NCBI RefSeq assembly: GCF_024580955.1
Contig: NZ_JANIKD010000006.1
Coordinates: 1-64,000 of the forward strand
Origin: Corynebacterium sp. 122RC1
Lineage (GTDB): Bacteria > Actinomycetota > Actinomycetes > Mycobacteriales > Mycobacteriaceae
Reading direction: 5' to 3'
Length of the DNA: 64,000 bases
Part shown: one piece after another, positions 8,497-16,702 of the stretch
How positions within the stretch are numbered: the first letter of the stretch is position 1
How the letters are laid out: every line of letters begins with the position of its first letter
Notes under the pieces: generated by a model
What the model saw: only the letters and a program-made list of their open reading frames with translations
What the model was told of the DNA's origin: nothing
Databases searched by the model: none
Translations under genes and position numbers: made by a program

Positions 8497-10587
8497 TTAG
8501 GCCTGCAGGGACTCGTTTGCGGCGGCGACTACTGCCTCAGCGGTGATGCCGAACTCCTCAAAGAGCTTTTCGTATGGGGCGGAGGCGCCGAAGTGCTCCA
8601 GGGAAACCGCGCGGCCCCGGTCACCAAGAAGGCGGTACCACGGCATTGCGATGCCGGCCTCAACGGACACGCGAGCGGTGACTGCAGCAGGCAGCACCTC
8701 CTCGCGGTATGCGGCGTCTTGCTCCAGGAACCAGTCAAGGCAAGGCACTGACACGACGCGGGCGGCAACACCCTGTGCCTCCAGGGTCTTTGCGGCCTCC
8801 ACTGCCAACTGCACCTCGGAGCCGGTGCCCATGAGGATAACGTCAGGGGTTGGCTTGGAGCCTTCCACCAGGATGTATGCGCCGCGCACCACGCCCTCGG
8901 TGGCCTTCTCCTTGGTGCCCTCGAGCACAGGGAGGTTCTGGCGGGTCAGTGCGAGTCCCTTCGGGCCCTCATCGGCCAGCAGGGCTGCGCGCCAGGCGGC
9001 TGCTGTCTCATTGGCATCGGCTGGGCGCAGCACGGCCACGCCGGGGATTGCGCGCAGCGCAGCGAGCTGCTCGACTGGCTGGTGGGTTGGGCCATCCTCG
9101 CCCAGGCCAATGGAATCGTGGGTCCACACGTAGTAGGCGTCTGTTTCCATCAGTGCGGCGAGGCGCACGGCGGGACGCATGTACTCGGAGAAAATCAGGA
9201 AGGTGCCGCCGTATGGGCGGGTGCCACCGTGCAAGGAGATGCCGTTGAGGATTGCGCCCATGGCGTGCTCGCGAATGCCGAAGTGCAGGTTGCGGCCACC
9301 CGGAGTGGTGGTCCAGGTCTCCGTGGTGATTTCTTCTGGGCCGAAGCTCGGGGAACCCTTGATCACGGTGTTGTTGGAGCCTGCGAGGTCGGCGGAGCCA
9401 CCCCAGAGCTCAGGCAGGGTCTTGCCCAGTGCCTGCAGTGTCGCCTCGGAGGCCTTGCGGGTTGCCACGGATTCGCCCGCCTCCCAGGTGGGGAGCTCGG
9501 CGTCGAAGTCTTCAGGCAGGGTTCGGGTGCTCAGGCGCTCGAACAGTTCCTTACCCTCCGGGTTGGCCTCTGCCCACTTGTTGAATCGCTCTTGCCATTC
9601 GGCGTGCTTCTCGGCGCCGCGCTCACGAAGCTTCCGGGTGTGCTCAATGACCTCAGGGGCAACGGCGAAGGTCTCCTCGGGATCAAAGCCGAGTACCTTC
9701 TTGGTTGCGGCAACCTCATCCTTGCCCAGTGCGGCACCGTGGACGGCACCGGAGTTCATGAGGTTTGGCGCAGGGTAGCCAATGACGGTGCGGACGCGAA
9801 TAAAGGTTGGTCGGTTGACCTCCGCCTTGGCCTTGGCAACTGCCTCCTCGATTGCGGCAACGTCCTCGCCGCCCTCAATCTCAATCACCTGCCAGTCGTA
9901 GGCGCGGTAACGGGCTACCACGTCCTCGGTGAAGGCGATCTGGGTGTTGTCCTCAATAGAAATACGGTTGTCATCCCAGAACACAATCAGGTTACCGAGC
10001 TGTTGCGTACCGGCGAGGGAGCAGGCCTCTGCGGTCACGCCTTCCTGCAGGTCGCCGTCGGAAGCGATCACGTAGATGTAGTGGTCAAAGGGGGACTGCC
10101 CGGCAGGTGCCTCGGGGTCGAGCAAGTAGCGCTTACGACGAGCCGCCATGGCCATACCCACCGCGGAAGCCAGGCCCTGACCCAGGGGGCCCGTGGTGAT
10201 TTCCACGCCCTTGGTGTGGCGGTACTCAGGGTGGCCCGGCGTGAGTGAACCCCAGGTGCGCAGCGCCTTGAGGTCCTCAAGCTCAAGGCCGAAACCACCC
10301 AGGTAGAGCTGGATGTACTGGGTGAGTGAGGAATGGCCGCAGGAAAGGGCAAAGCGGTCACGGCCTGCCCAGTTGGTGTCTGCTGGGTCGTGGTCCAGGA
10401 CGCGCTGGTAAAGGGTGTACGCCAATGGCGCGAGACTCATCGCAGTACCTGGGTGGCCAGATCCGCAGTTTTCCACGGCGTCGGCGGCCAGGACGCGGAC
10501 GGTGTCCACCGCCTTGGTGTCTACCTCAGTCCAATCTGATGGGTAGTTTGCTGTGGTGAGAGCCTGAAGTTCGGGTGACAAAGCCAC
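8497..10587 (-). CDS. tkt: Transketolase
   Basis: A 696-residue transketolase (thiamine diphosphate and Mg dependent). The TPP motif is seen as SDGDLQEGVTAEA ... FWDDNRISIEDN. The pyrimidine domain has the invariant glutamate in FGIREHAMG and the conserved THDSIGLGEDGPTHQP loop. It is the first gene of the minus-strand tkt-tal-zwf-opcA-pgl-GNAT cluster. The start is GTG (10587) with AAAGGA upstream. A TACAGT -10 candidate (minus strand, 10631-10636) lies about 45 bases upstream. It diverges from ctaB. Confidence 0.97.
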   Translation of the reverse strand: MALSPELQALTTANYPSDWTEVDTKAVDTVRVLAADAVENCGSGHPGTAMSLAPLAYTLYQRVLDHDPADTNWAGRDRFALSCGHSSLTQYIQLYLGGFGLELEDLKALRTWGSLTPGHPEYRHTKGVEITTGPLGQGLASAVGMAMAARRKRYLLDPEAPAGQSPFDHYIYVIASDGDLQEGVTAEACSLAGTQQLGNLIVFWDDNRISIEDNTQIAFTEDVVARYRAYDWQVIEIEGGEDVAAIEEAVAKAKAEVNRPTFIRVRTVIGYPAPNLMNSGAVHGAALGKDEVAATKKVLGFDPEETFAVAPEVIEHTRKLRERGAEKHAEWQERFNKWAEANPEGKELFERLSTRTLPEDFDAELPTWEAGESVATRKASEATLQALGKTLPELWGGSADLAGSNNTVIKGSPSFGPEEITTETWTTTPGGRNLHFGIREHAMGAILNGISLHGGTRPYGGTFLIFSEYMRPAVRLAALMETDAYYVWTHDSIGLGEDGPTHQPVEQLAALRAIPGVAVLRPADANETAAAWRAALLADEGPKGLALTRQNLPVLEGTKEKATEGVVRGAYILVEGSKPTPDVILMGTGSEVQLAVEAAKTLEAQGVAARVVSVPCLDWFLEQDAAYREEVLPAAVTARVSVEAGIAMPWYRLLGDRGRAVSLEHFGASAPYEKLFEEFGITAEAVVAAANESLQA

Positions 10588-10885
10588 GGGGGAGTCCTTT
10601 TCTTTTCAGAATTGTTGGATAACTCCCACCACTGTAGCCGCCTTTGAAGCTTTGTTGGTTGTGATATTGCTCCGCGTGCCGATGTTGGTTTGCGCCTGCG
10701 TCGGGTGGCGTCGGATCACGTGCTTTGGGGGAAAACAATGATCTGGGGAACTTTTTCGCTTCCCTGGCCGACCTTTTCGGTGCGCCGTTTATCGCTTGTG
10801 GGCGCAGGCCGCTAGAGTTGGCTTTTTGAAGATGAATCTAATTCGGTACAAGTAGCTGAAGAAATTGGTAATGGAGGGAATCGCC
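10588..10885. promoter_or_regulatory. Divergent tkt/ctaB control region
   Basis: This 298-base gap has no coding frame I can support. It holds a tkt -10 candidate TACAGT on the minus strand (10631-10636) and a ctaB -10 candidate TAGAGT on the plus strand (10813-10818). Neither has a strong -35. No recognised operator was found. Confidence 0.5.
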
Positions 10886-11809
10886 TTGGAGAAAATCAAG
10901 GCCTATATCGCACTGACAAAGCCGCGGGTCATTGAACTTCTCCTCGTTGCTACCATCCCTGCGATGCTTCAGGCGCAGCGCGGCGAAAACAACATTGTGC
11001 TCATCTTGGCCACCTTGTTCGGCGGCTGGATGGGTGCCGCGGCGGCAAACACCTTTAATATGGTGGCCGATTCGGATATTGACCAGAAGATGGGCCGCAC
11101 CCGTGCCCGCCCCCTGGTGCGCCACACCGTGAGCAACCGCAACGCCTCCATCTTCGCGTGGGTGCTCACCATCGCTTCCGTGCTGTGGCTCGGATTGTTG
11201 TGCAACTCCTGGCTCGCCGCTGGGTTCATCCTTTTGACCATCGCCTTCTACATCGGGGTGTACACCAAGTACCTCAAGCGCCGGACCCACATGAACATCG
11301 TATGGGGCGGTGCCGCGGGTTGTATGCCCGTGATGGTCGGCTGGGCAGTGATCACCGATAACCTACCGGCCGCAACGCCCGCGCACTGGTGGCAGGCGAT
11401 TGTGCTGTTCCTCATTATCTTCTTCTGGACCCCACCGCACACCTGGGCGCTGGCCATGAAATATAAGGAAGACTATGCCGCAGCCGGCGTGCCCATGCTT
11501 CCCGTGGTGCGACCCGAACTTGAGGTAACCAAGCAGATCGTGTGGTACACCTGGGCCACCGTGATCACCACCTGGCTGCTTATCCCCGCCGCCGGCTGGA
11601 TCTATGCGGTAATTTCTGTGGCCTCCGGCGTGTGGTTCCTCATTATGGCGATCCGCCTGCACCAGGGCGTGAAGGCCGGCGCGAAGGTAAAGCCGCTCAA
11701 GCTGTTCATCCTCTCCAACAACTACCTCTCCATCCTTTTCGTTGGTCTTTCCGTGGACGCCGTGCTGGGGCTGGAAACCATCGCCCACATGATCGGCGTC
11801 GGGGTGTAA
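10886..11809 (+). CDS. ctaB: Protoheme IX farnesyltransferase (heme O synthase)
   Basis: A 307-residue UbiA-family membrane prenyltransferase that farnesylates heme B to heme O for aa3-type cytochrome oxidase. The Asp-rich, Mg-diphosphate-binding motif is [20 protein letters not shown], and the second conserved segment is [17 protein letters not shown]. About nine membrane helices are expected. The open frame extends upstream to TTG 10865, but GGAGGG (10873-10878) lies seven bases before TTG 10886. The resulting N-terminus ([19 protein letters not shown]) matches CtaB starts, so TTG 10886 was chosen. It is followed after two bases by a lipoprotein gene, probably in the same operon. Confidence 0.95.
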   Translation: MEKIKAYIALTKPRVIELLLVATIPAMLQAQRGENNIVLILATLFGGWMGAAAANTFNMVADSDIDQKMGRTRARPLVRHTVSNRNASIFAWVLTIASVLWLGLLCNSWLAAGFILLTIAFYIGVYTKYLKRRTHMNIVWGGAAGCMPVMVGWAVITDNLPAATPAHWWQAIVLFLIIFFWTPPHTWALAMKYKEDYAAAGVPMLPVVRPELEVTKQIVWYTWATVITTWLLIPAAGWIYAVISVASGVWFLIMAIRLHQGVKAGAKVKPLKLFILSNNYLSILFVGLSVDAVLGLETIAHMIGVGV

Positions 11810-11811
11810 CC

Positions 11812-12750
11812 ATGCACGTGAAGGGGTTGACGCTCGCCCGAACGGCTGTTGCTGCTGCTGCTGCTCTGATTGCGTTGACTGCGGTCTCTGCGTGTTCGTC
11901 AACGCAGGTCTCCGTTGAAGAGGTGGCGCCGCTGCCGGCGCGGACGCAAGCGAACATGGAGACGTCGGAAGTGCCCCCTGCGCAGGACGTGGACACCTCA
12001 ACCATTGCTGCATCCCCAGCGGTGGAGATGGTGATTCCGCGTATCGAGCTCACTGCGGCGTTTGAGGAGGGTTCTTGCCGCACGGTGGACGGCGCGATCG
12101 ACCCGGAGAGCATCACCGAGGCCTGCACCTACACCCCCGAGGATCGACCCTACGAATTGCCCGCGAGTGATGCCTCGGACATCGTGGTGATTGCGGGACA
12201 TGCGGGAGCTGGGGTGGCGGCGGTGTTTGACAAGCTTTACGACGTCTCCGCCGATGCGCATTCCGTGGCGGTCAACGACCGAATGTTCCTCAAGACCGAA
12301 TCCTCAGGTGATCGCTACTTGGTGTACCAGGTCACGGATCTGCACTCACCGCAGAAGGACACCCTCTCCACCGATGACGCCGTGTGGGGCACCGAGGCTA
12401 CCCCCGGGCGTCTGCTCACCATTAGCTGCATCCAGCCGCAGAACGTGTTTGCGGAATCGGTGCGCAATGTGGTGGTGGGCTGGCAGTTCCTAGGCTTTGC
12501 TGACGAAGCCACCGAGGACGCCCCAGTGGCTCAAGCGAATGAGACCGCTGAGCCGGCACCGCAAACCGGCGTGGAGAGCCCTGACGGCGCTGCGCGGGAA
12601 GTAGATCGCGCGCCTTTTGCTAACTCTCAGCCGTACCCAGGCCGCCGTGCCCCTCAAGCCCCGCCTACCGACGCCAACCAGGCGCCAGCGGGGCAGGCTC
12701 GGGATGCGGAGTCACTGGTTTTGGATCGTGTGACTGAAATTCAACGGTAA
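11812..12750 (+). CDS. Lipoprotein with class E/F sortase-like domain
   Basis: A 312-residue exported protein. The signal peptide ends in a lipobox (AVSAC, lipidated Cys28), so the protein should be anchored to the outer face of the membrane. After an Ala/Pro/Thr linker, residues about 72-230 look like a sortase. His130 lies in VIAGHAGAG, Cys206 in LLTISCIQP and Arg218 in VRNVVVGW, the order expected of a sortase His-Cys-Arg triad. A Pro/Ala-rich tail follows and ends without a membrane anchor. Two extra cysteines (89, 105) may pair. The ATG start lies two bases after the ctaB stop. No LPXTG-type substrate gene is visible nearby, so the target is unknown. Confidence 0.75.
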   Translation: MHVKGLTLARTAVAAAAALIALTAVSACSSTQVSVEEVAPLPARTQANMETSEVPPAQDVDTSTIAASPAVEMVIPRIELTAAFEEGSCRTVDGAIDPESITEACTYTPEDRPYELPASDASDIVVIAGHAGAGVAAVFDKLYDVSADAHSVAVNDRMFLKTESSGDRYLVYQVTDLHSPQKDTLSTDDAVWGTEATPGRLLTISCIQPQNVFAESVRNVVVGWQFLGFADEATEDAPVAQANETAEPAPQTGVESPDGAAREVDRAPFANSQPYPGRRAPQAPPTDANQAPAGQARDAESLVLDRVTEIQR

Positions 12751-12857
12751 ATGCGTGTTGCGGGGGTGGGGGGAATGCGCATCGTTTGCGCCTGCGGAAA
12801 TGGTCTTTTCGGCGCGCTCAACTGCGAGGAGTGGCTGAAAGAACTCTTAAGGAAGAC

Positions 12858-12888
12858 TTGAGACTTTTGTGACTAGTGTGTTTAATAG
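12858..12888 (+). promoter_or_regulatory. Promoter of the secreted duplicated-domain protein gene
   Basis: TTGAGA (12858-12863) and TTTAAT (12881-12886) are separated by 17 bases, a good housekeeping-sigma promoter. Transcription would begin near 12893, giving a leader of about 110 bases that contains the tandem GTGACTGGC repeats (12905-12930). Confidence 0.6.
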
Positions 12889-12904
12889 TGCGTGTGGTGC
12901 TGTT

Positions 12905-12930
12905 GTGACTGGCGTGACTGGCGTGACTTG
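12905..12930 (+). repeat. Tandem 9-bp repeats in a 5' leader
   Basis: GTGACTGGC occurs at 12905-12913 and 12914-12922, followed by a partial copy GTGACTTG (12923-12930). They lie between the predicted transcription start and the Shine-Dalgarno (AAGGAG) of the downstream secreted protein gene. Confidence 0.8.
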
Positions 12931-13002
12931 ATTGCTTGCCGGTACGCGGCGCTATTGCAGCACCGAATCCACTTACTACAACTTCAAGGAGTCTTCCCCC
13001 TC

Positions 13003-13848
13003 ATGAAGCGAATCGGTATTTCCGTACTTTCTCTGGCCCTGGCCGGCTCCCTGGCGATCGCGCCTCAGGCCGTGGCTCAGAGCTCTCTCACTTCTTCCGA
13101 AACCACCACTGCAGCAGCCTCTGGCCTGACTGAAGCTGAGCGCACCAGCCTCGAAACCGCCCTGCGCAACATCGAAGGTAACGACCCAAGCTTCACTATC
13201 GAGCTCGAAGGCGTGACCTGGAGCCTGGAGAACGACACCTACACCGCAGGTGCTGAGACCCGCACCTTCGAAGAGATGGCCGCAGCTATCAAGGCAGTCC
13301 TGGAGGCTGACGCTGCAGGCGAGGAGTCCACCGCCTCCTCCTCCGCACTCGGCTCTTCCGAGGCGGCCTTCGATGTTGCCGCAGCCAAGGCGCTCGTTGA
13401 GCGTCTGAAGTCCGGCAACCCTCCATACACTGTGGAGTGGGGCGGCCAGACCTGGTACCTCGCACAGGATGAAACCTTCTACGTACTGAACCAGGCAGAC
13501 GCTGGCAAGCAGCTCGCCGAGATCGCAGACGGCGAAGCCATCAGCGTTGAAGCATTTGCCGCACGCATCCAGGGCCAGATCTACGAGTTTGAAACCACCG
13601 GTATCAACCCACTGGCCATCGCAGCAGGCCTCGGCGTTGCCGCAGCAATCAGCTCCTCCGGTGCAGGCGGCGGTTCCTCCGCCTCCGCTTCCGGTTCAGG
13701 CTCCTCCGCACAGGGTGAGGCCAACGACGCTGTCCGTGGTGTTGCCGCTCAGACCGGCGTGAACCCAGTTGCCTCCGTGCTGCTCTCGCTGACTGTGCTC
13801 TCCGTGATCGGCGCAGCCGCCTTCGCTGCACGCCGCTTCACCGCTTAA
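13003..13848 (+). CDS. Secreted, membrane-anchored protein with two related domains (unknown function)
   Basis: A 281-residue protein of unknown function. It has a signal peptide (1-25, ending AVA before Gln26). Two related segments of about 50-60 residues follow: one with FTIELEGVTWSLENDTY (64-80) and one with YTVEWGGQTWYLAQDETFY (142-160), so the domain appears to be duplicated. A Gly/Ser-rich linker follows, then a C-terminal transmembrane helix (about 255-275) ending ARRFTA. It should be displayed outside the cell and tethered at its C-terminus. The ATG is preceded by AAGGAG (12987-12992 region), whereas the longer upstream frame has no such signal. A strong terminator follows. I do not recognise the family. 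Confidence 0.85.
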   Translation: MKRIGISVLSLALAGSLAIAPQAVAQSSLTSSETTTAAASGLTEAERTSLETALRNIEGNDPSFTIELEGVTWSLENDTYTAGAETRTFEEMAAAIKAVLEADAAGEESTASSSALGSSEAAFDVAAAKALVERLKSGNPPYTVEWGGQTWYLAQDETFYVLNQADAGKQLAEIADGEAISVEAFAARIQGQIYEFETTGINPLAIAAGLGVAAAISSSGAGGGSSASASGSGSSAQGEANDAVRGVAAQTGVNPVASVLLSLTVLSVIGAAAFAARRFTA

Positions 13849-13878
13849 GCGGTCACAAGCTGCACAATTGCTGAACGT

Positions 13879-13933
13879 CTCCCCATCGGTTGGACTGCAA
13901 AAGTAGACCTTAGCCGGTGGGGAGTAGTTTTTG
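13879..13933 (+). terminator. Rho-independent terminator after the secreted protein gene
   Basis: CTCCCCATCGG (13879-13889) pairs with CCGGTGGGGAG (13914-13924), 10 of 11 pairs, followed by TAGTTTTTG. Stem, position and T-run all fit termination of the upstream plus-strand gene. Confidence 0.8.
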
Positions 13934-13942
13934 GGTGCACAG

Positions 13943-13985
13943 AAGAAGGGGCCCGTCCACTGCGGACTGGCCCCTTTTCTTGAGC
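13943..13985. terminator. Bidirectional terminator between the secreted protein gene and ctaA
   Basis: AGAAGGGGCC and GGCCCCTTTTCT form a GC-rich stem with an inner GTCC/GGAC extension. There is a T-run on the plus strand and a matching A-run on the other side, so it can serve ctaA (minus strand, stop at 14002) as well as plus-strand read-through. Confidence 0.8.
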
Positions 13986-14001
13986 TTTTATACGGAAGCT
14001 T

Positions 14002-14964
14002 TTACACGGTGACCGTGCGCTTCGCGTCCCCTGCGGGGCTTCCCGTCAGGGTTGCTTGGCCGCCAACGCGCACCTTACCGATGGCCCACAGAATTGCCGT
14101 GGCAGCAACCACAAAGGAGCACAAGCCGATGTGGATAGGAACGCTCCAGCGTGGAACCTGCAGGTGGTACTGGCCAATACCCACTGCCGCCTGAACCAAG
14201 ATCATTCCGATGAGCAACCATGCCTGATTACGCTGACGCTGTGGCGCTTGCTGCAAAATGAGGCCAATGAGGAGCAGTACCGTTGCAGCAAGGTAGGCGT
14301 ACATGACCCATGCGTGAACATGCGCGATCCAATCGATGTCCACCTCAAGGCGGCCTTCCATACCAACGCCATCATCACCGGAGTGCGGGCCAGCGCCGGT
14401 GACCATGGTGCCGGTCATAAGCACACCGGAGAGCAGCACCGCACCGAGCGCAGCCAGCCAACGCAGGCCAGATGAGTAGGTGTAGCGCACTTCGCCGTCG
14501 TCGGGTTCACCCACCCGCACAAACAGAATTGCCGCGAGCCACACCAAGAGCATGGACGGCAGGAAGTGGAGAGCAACGGCCCACCACTTGAGGTCTAGCC
14601 ACACGGAGATGCCGCCGATCACCGCCTGGATGATCACACCGACACCCTGAATCACCGAGTGGATGATGATTTCCTTGCGCCGACCAGCGCGCAGTACCGC
14701 AACGAACACCGCGACCGTGAGTGCCACCAAGACGAAAGTGAGCAGGCGGTTGCCAAACTCCACAGCCTGGTGAATCCACGGTGCAGCGCCTGGCACCGGC
14801 ACCAGAGAGCCGGGGTGGCAGTTCGGCCATGTATTGCAGCCGAGTCCTGAACCAGTGACGCGCACAATGGAGCCGGTCACCGTGATACCGCCCTGAGCCA
14901 GCAAGAGGCTCAGCGCGAGTTTACGTTGGGTTTGTATTGAAGGGGCTGTGGTTAGGCTAGACAC
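14002..14964 (-). CDS. ctaA: Heme A synthase
   Basis: A 320-residue COX15/CtaA-family membrane protein that oxidises heme O to heme A. About eight helices are seen in two related halves. Heme-ligand histidines are visible in HQAVEFGNRLLT, ALHFLP, HVHAWVMY and IHIGLC, and the CNTWPNC pair lies in the first external loop. It works with CtaB, whose gene lies three genes away on the other strand. The GTG start (14964) is preceded by -10 hexamer TAGAAT (minus strand, 14973-14978) at eight bases, so a leaderless mRNA is likely. This explains the missing Shine-Dalgarno. Confidence 0.95.
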   Translation of the reverse strand: MSSLTTAPSIQTQRKLALSLLLAQGGITVTGSIVRVTGSGLGCNTWPNCHPGSLVPVPGAAPWIHQAVEFGNRLLTFVLVALTVAVFVAVLRAGRRKEIIIHSVIQGVGVIIQAVIGGISVWLDLKWWAVALHFLPSMLLVWLAAILFVRVGEPDDGEVRYTYSSGLRWLAALGAVLLSGVLMTGTMVTGAGPHSGDDGVGMEGRLEVDIDWIAHVHAWVMYAYLAATVLLLIGLILQQAPQRQRNQAWLLIGMILVQAAVGIGQYHLQVPRWSVPIHIGLCSFVVAATAILWAIGKVRVGGQATLTGSPAGDAKRTVTV

Positions 14965-15005
14965 GTTGGTTCATTCTACTCCGCGTCCATGGCTCGTTGG
15001 CCGTG

Positions 15006-15749
15006 TCACGCGAATTTGAACCACTTGATTGCGGCAATTGCCGCTGCGGCCGTCCAGCCCAGCAATATCAGGATTTCAAAGGCGGGGAACACCCCATCAA
15101 AGGCGTGCACGAGGCCCTGGGACAGCGCCACGGAAGGAATAAGCTCCAGCGCGCGGGGAACCTCCGGGGCCACGAAGATGAGGTAGGAAGCAACGCCCAC
15201 CAGCGCAAACCAGATAAGGTTGGCCAGGCCCAGGACAAGCTCCGAACTCAGCGTCCCGCCCATCAACAGGCCCATTGCACCGAAAGCAACCACGCCAACC
15301 ACGAACACCCCTACACCGAGACCGAAGTTGCCGTTCCAGCCAAAAAGCAACGCAACAACCGTGAGCAACACCACTTGGAGCAGGCTTACCACCGCGACCC
15401 CGAGCACCTTCCCGCTCACGATCACCCAACTGGGCACCCCCGAAGCACCGGTGCGCTTCAACGCGCCATAGCGCCGGTCAAAGGCAAGGGAAATGGCTTG
15501 ACCGGTGAAGCCCGAGCTCATCGCAGCGATGGCCAGAAGTACCGGAAAGCTGTCCTGCAGGGGTTGCGGCGAATCGAGCAGTGGCAATGTTGCAATCGCG
15601 ATGAGCATGGCCAGCGGAATCACGAAGCTTAGCAGTTGCTGTTCGCCGTGGCGCAGAAAAAGCTTGGCCTCCATTTTCGTCTGCGCGGCGAGCATCGCTG
15701 CGGCGGAAGCTGGTGTGGGTTGTGGGCGAAACGTCCCTGGTGCAAACAC
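15006..15749 (-). CDS. ABC-2 type exporter permease
   Basis: A 247-residue membrane protein with about six helices and the layout of an ABC-2 permease: a cytosolic N-terminus with an amphipathic stretch (MEAKLFLRHGEQQLL), then paired helices. It lies 11 bases downstream of its ATPase partner on the same strand. The substrate cannot be told from sequence. The pair sits between mptB and ctaA; the position hints at an envelope or heme role, but that is inference only. Confidence 0.85.
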   Translation of the reverse strand: MFAPGTFRPQPTPASAAAMLAAQTKMEAKLFLRHGEQQLLSFVIPLAMLIAIATLPLLDSPQPLQDSFPVLLAIAAMSSGFTGQAISLAFDRRYGALKRTGASGVPSWVIVSGKVLGVAVVSLLQVVLLTVVALLFGWNGNFGLGVGVFVVGVVAFGAMGLLMGGTLSSELVLGLANLIWFALVGVASYLIFVAPEVPRALELIPSVALSQGLVHAFDGVFPAFEILILLGWTAAAAIAAIKWFKFA

Positions 15750-15760
15750 TGTTGTTATTC

Positions 15761-16666
15761 CTAACTGCGCAGCTCGTGACCGGTGATTTCAAGGAAGACA
15801 TCTTCCAAGGATTGCTGATGCGTTGACCACTGCGTGATCAAGATGCCCTCCTGAGCGCAGGCGTGCGCCACCTCCGCCAACAGGGCCGGGGTTGCTGGCT
15901 GCGTCAGGCGGTAGTGCAGCGGGCGGGTTTCCACAGCGCCGAGGCGCGTGCGCAGGTCTACCGGCAACGCGACCTCAGTGCTGAAGCTTGCGTTGGCGGC
16001 GTTGCTGCCGCGCAGTTGCGCGGGGGAGCCGCAGGTCACTACCTTGCCGTGGTCGATAATCACCACGGAATCGGCGAGCGCCTCCGCCTCATCCATGAGG
16101 TGCGTGGTGAGTACTGCCGCCACGCCGTCGGCACGCAGTGCGCGTACGAGCTCCCACACCATGTGCCGCGACTGCGAGTCCATGCCCGCAGTGGGCTCAT
16201 CCAGGAACACCAGCCGCGGCCGCCCCACCAGCGCCATCGCTAGCGAAAGCCGTTGCTGCTGGCCTCCTGAAAGTCTGCGGTAGGAGGTTTTTTCCACGTT
16301 CTGCAGCCCAAGCAGCTCCAGCAGCCATGCGGGGTCCAGGGGGTTTTCGCTATACGACGCGGCCAGGCGCAGCGCCTCACCCGCCCGAATGCCGGTGTAG
16401 GAACCCCCGCCCTGCAACATGATGCCCACCTGCGCCCGGACGGCGTCGGCTTGCGAGCTGGGATCCAACCCAAGCACGCTGATACTGCCTTGATCCGGGG
16501 TTTGGAAGCCTTCGCACATCTCAATGGTGGTTGTTTTGCCTGCGCCGTTGGGCCCAAGCAATGCCAGCACCTCGCCTTCGTTGAGGCTGAAGCTCACGTT
16601 ATCCACCGCTGTTTTGGCGCCAAAGCGTTTGCTCACTCCGCGAACTTCCAGCGCAGGTCCGGGCAT
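15761..16666 (-). CDS. ABC-2 type exporter ATP-binding protein
   Basis: A 301-residue single-domain ABC ATPase of the DrrA/CcmA-like class. Visible are Walker A ([15 protein letters not shown]), signature LSGGQQQRLSLA, Walker B LVFLDEPTAGMD and the H-loop LTTHLMDEAEALAD. A C-terminal accessory region of about 80 residues (regulatory in DrrA-like proteins) follows. The ATG is preceded by GAAGGAAC. It comes after mptB (36-base gap) and is directly followed by the permease gene, so the three probably form one transcript. Confidence 0.92.
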   Translation of the reverse strand: MPGPALEVRGVSKRFGAKTAVDNVSFSLNEGEVLALLGPNGAGKTTTIEMCEGFQTPDQGSISVLGLDPSSQADAVRAQVGIMLQGGGSYTGIRAGEALRLAASYSENPLDPAWLLELLGLQNVEKTSYRRLSGGQQQRLSLAMALVGRPRLVFLDEPTAGMDSQSRHMVWELVRALRADGVAAVLTTHLMDEAEALADSVVIIDHGKVVTCGSPAQLRGSNAANASFSTEVALPVDLRTRLGAVETRPLHYRLTQPATPALLAEVAHACAQEGILITQWSTHQQSLEDVFLEITGHELRS

Positions 16667-16702
16667 GTTCCTTCTTCCTCACAAGCGAATCGTCTCGGGT
16701 GT

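Noticed and set aside
14945-14964. A DtxR-like sequence (TTAGGCTAG) at the ctaA start
   Set aside because: It matches only part of the 19-bp DtxR palindrome and is explained by the first ctaA codons.
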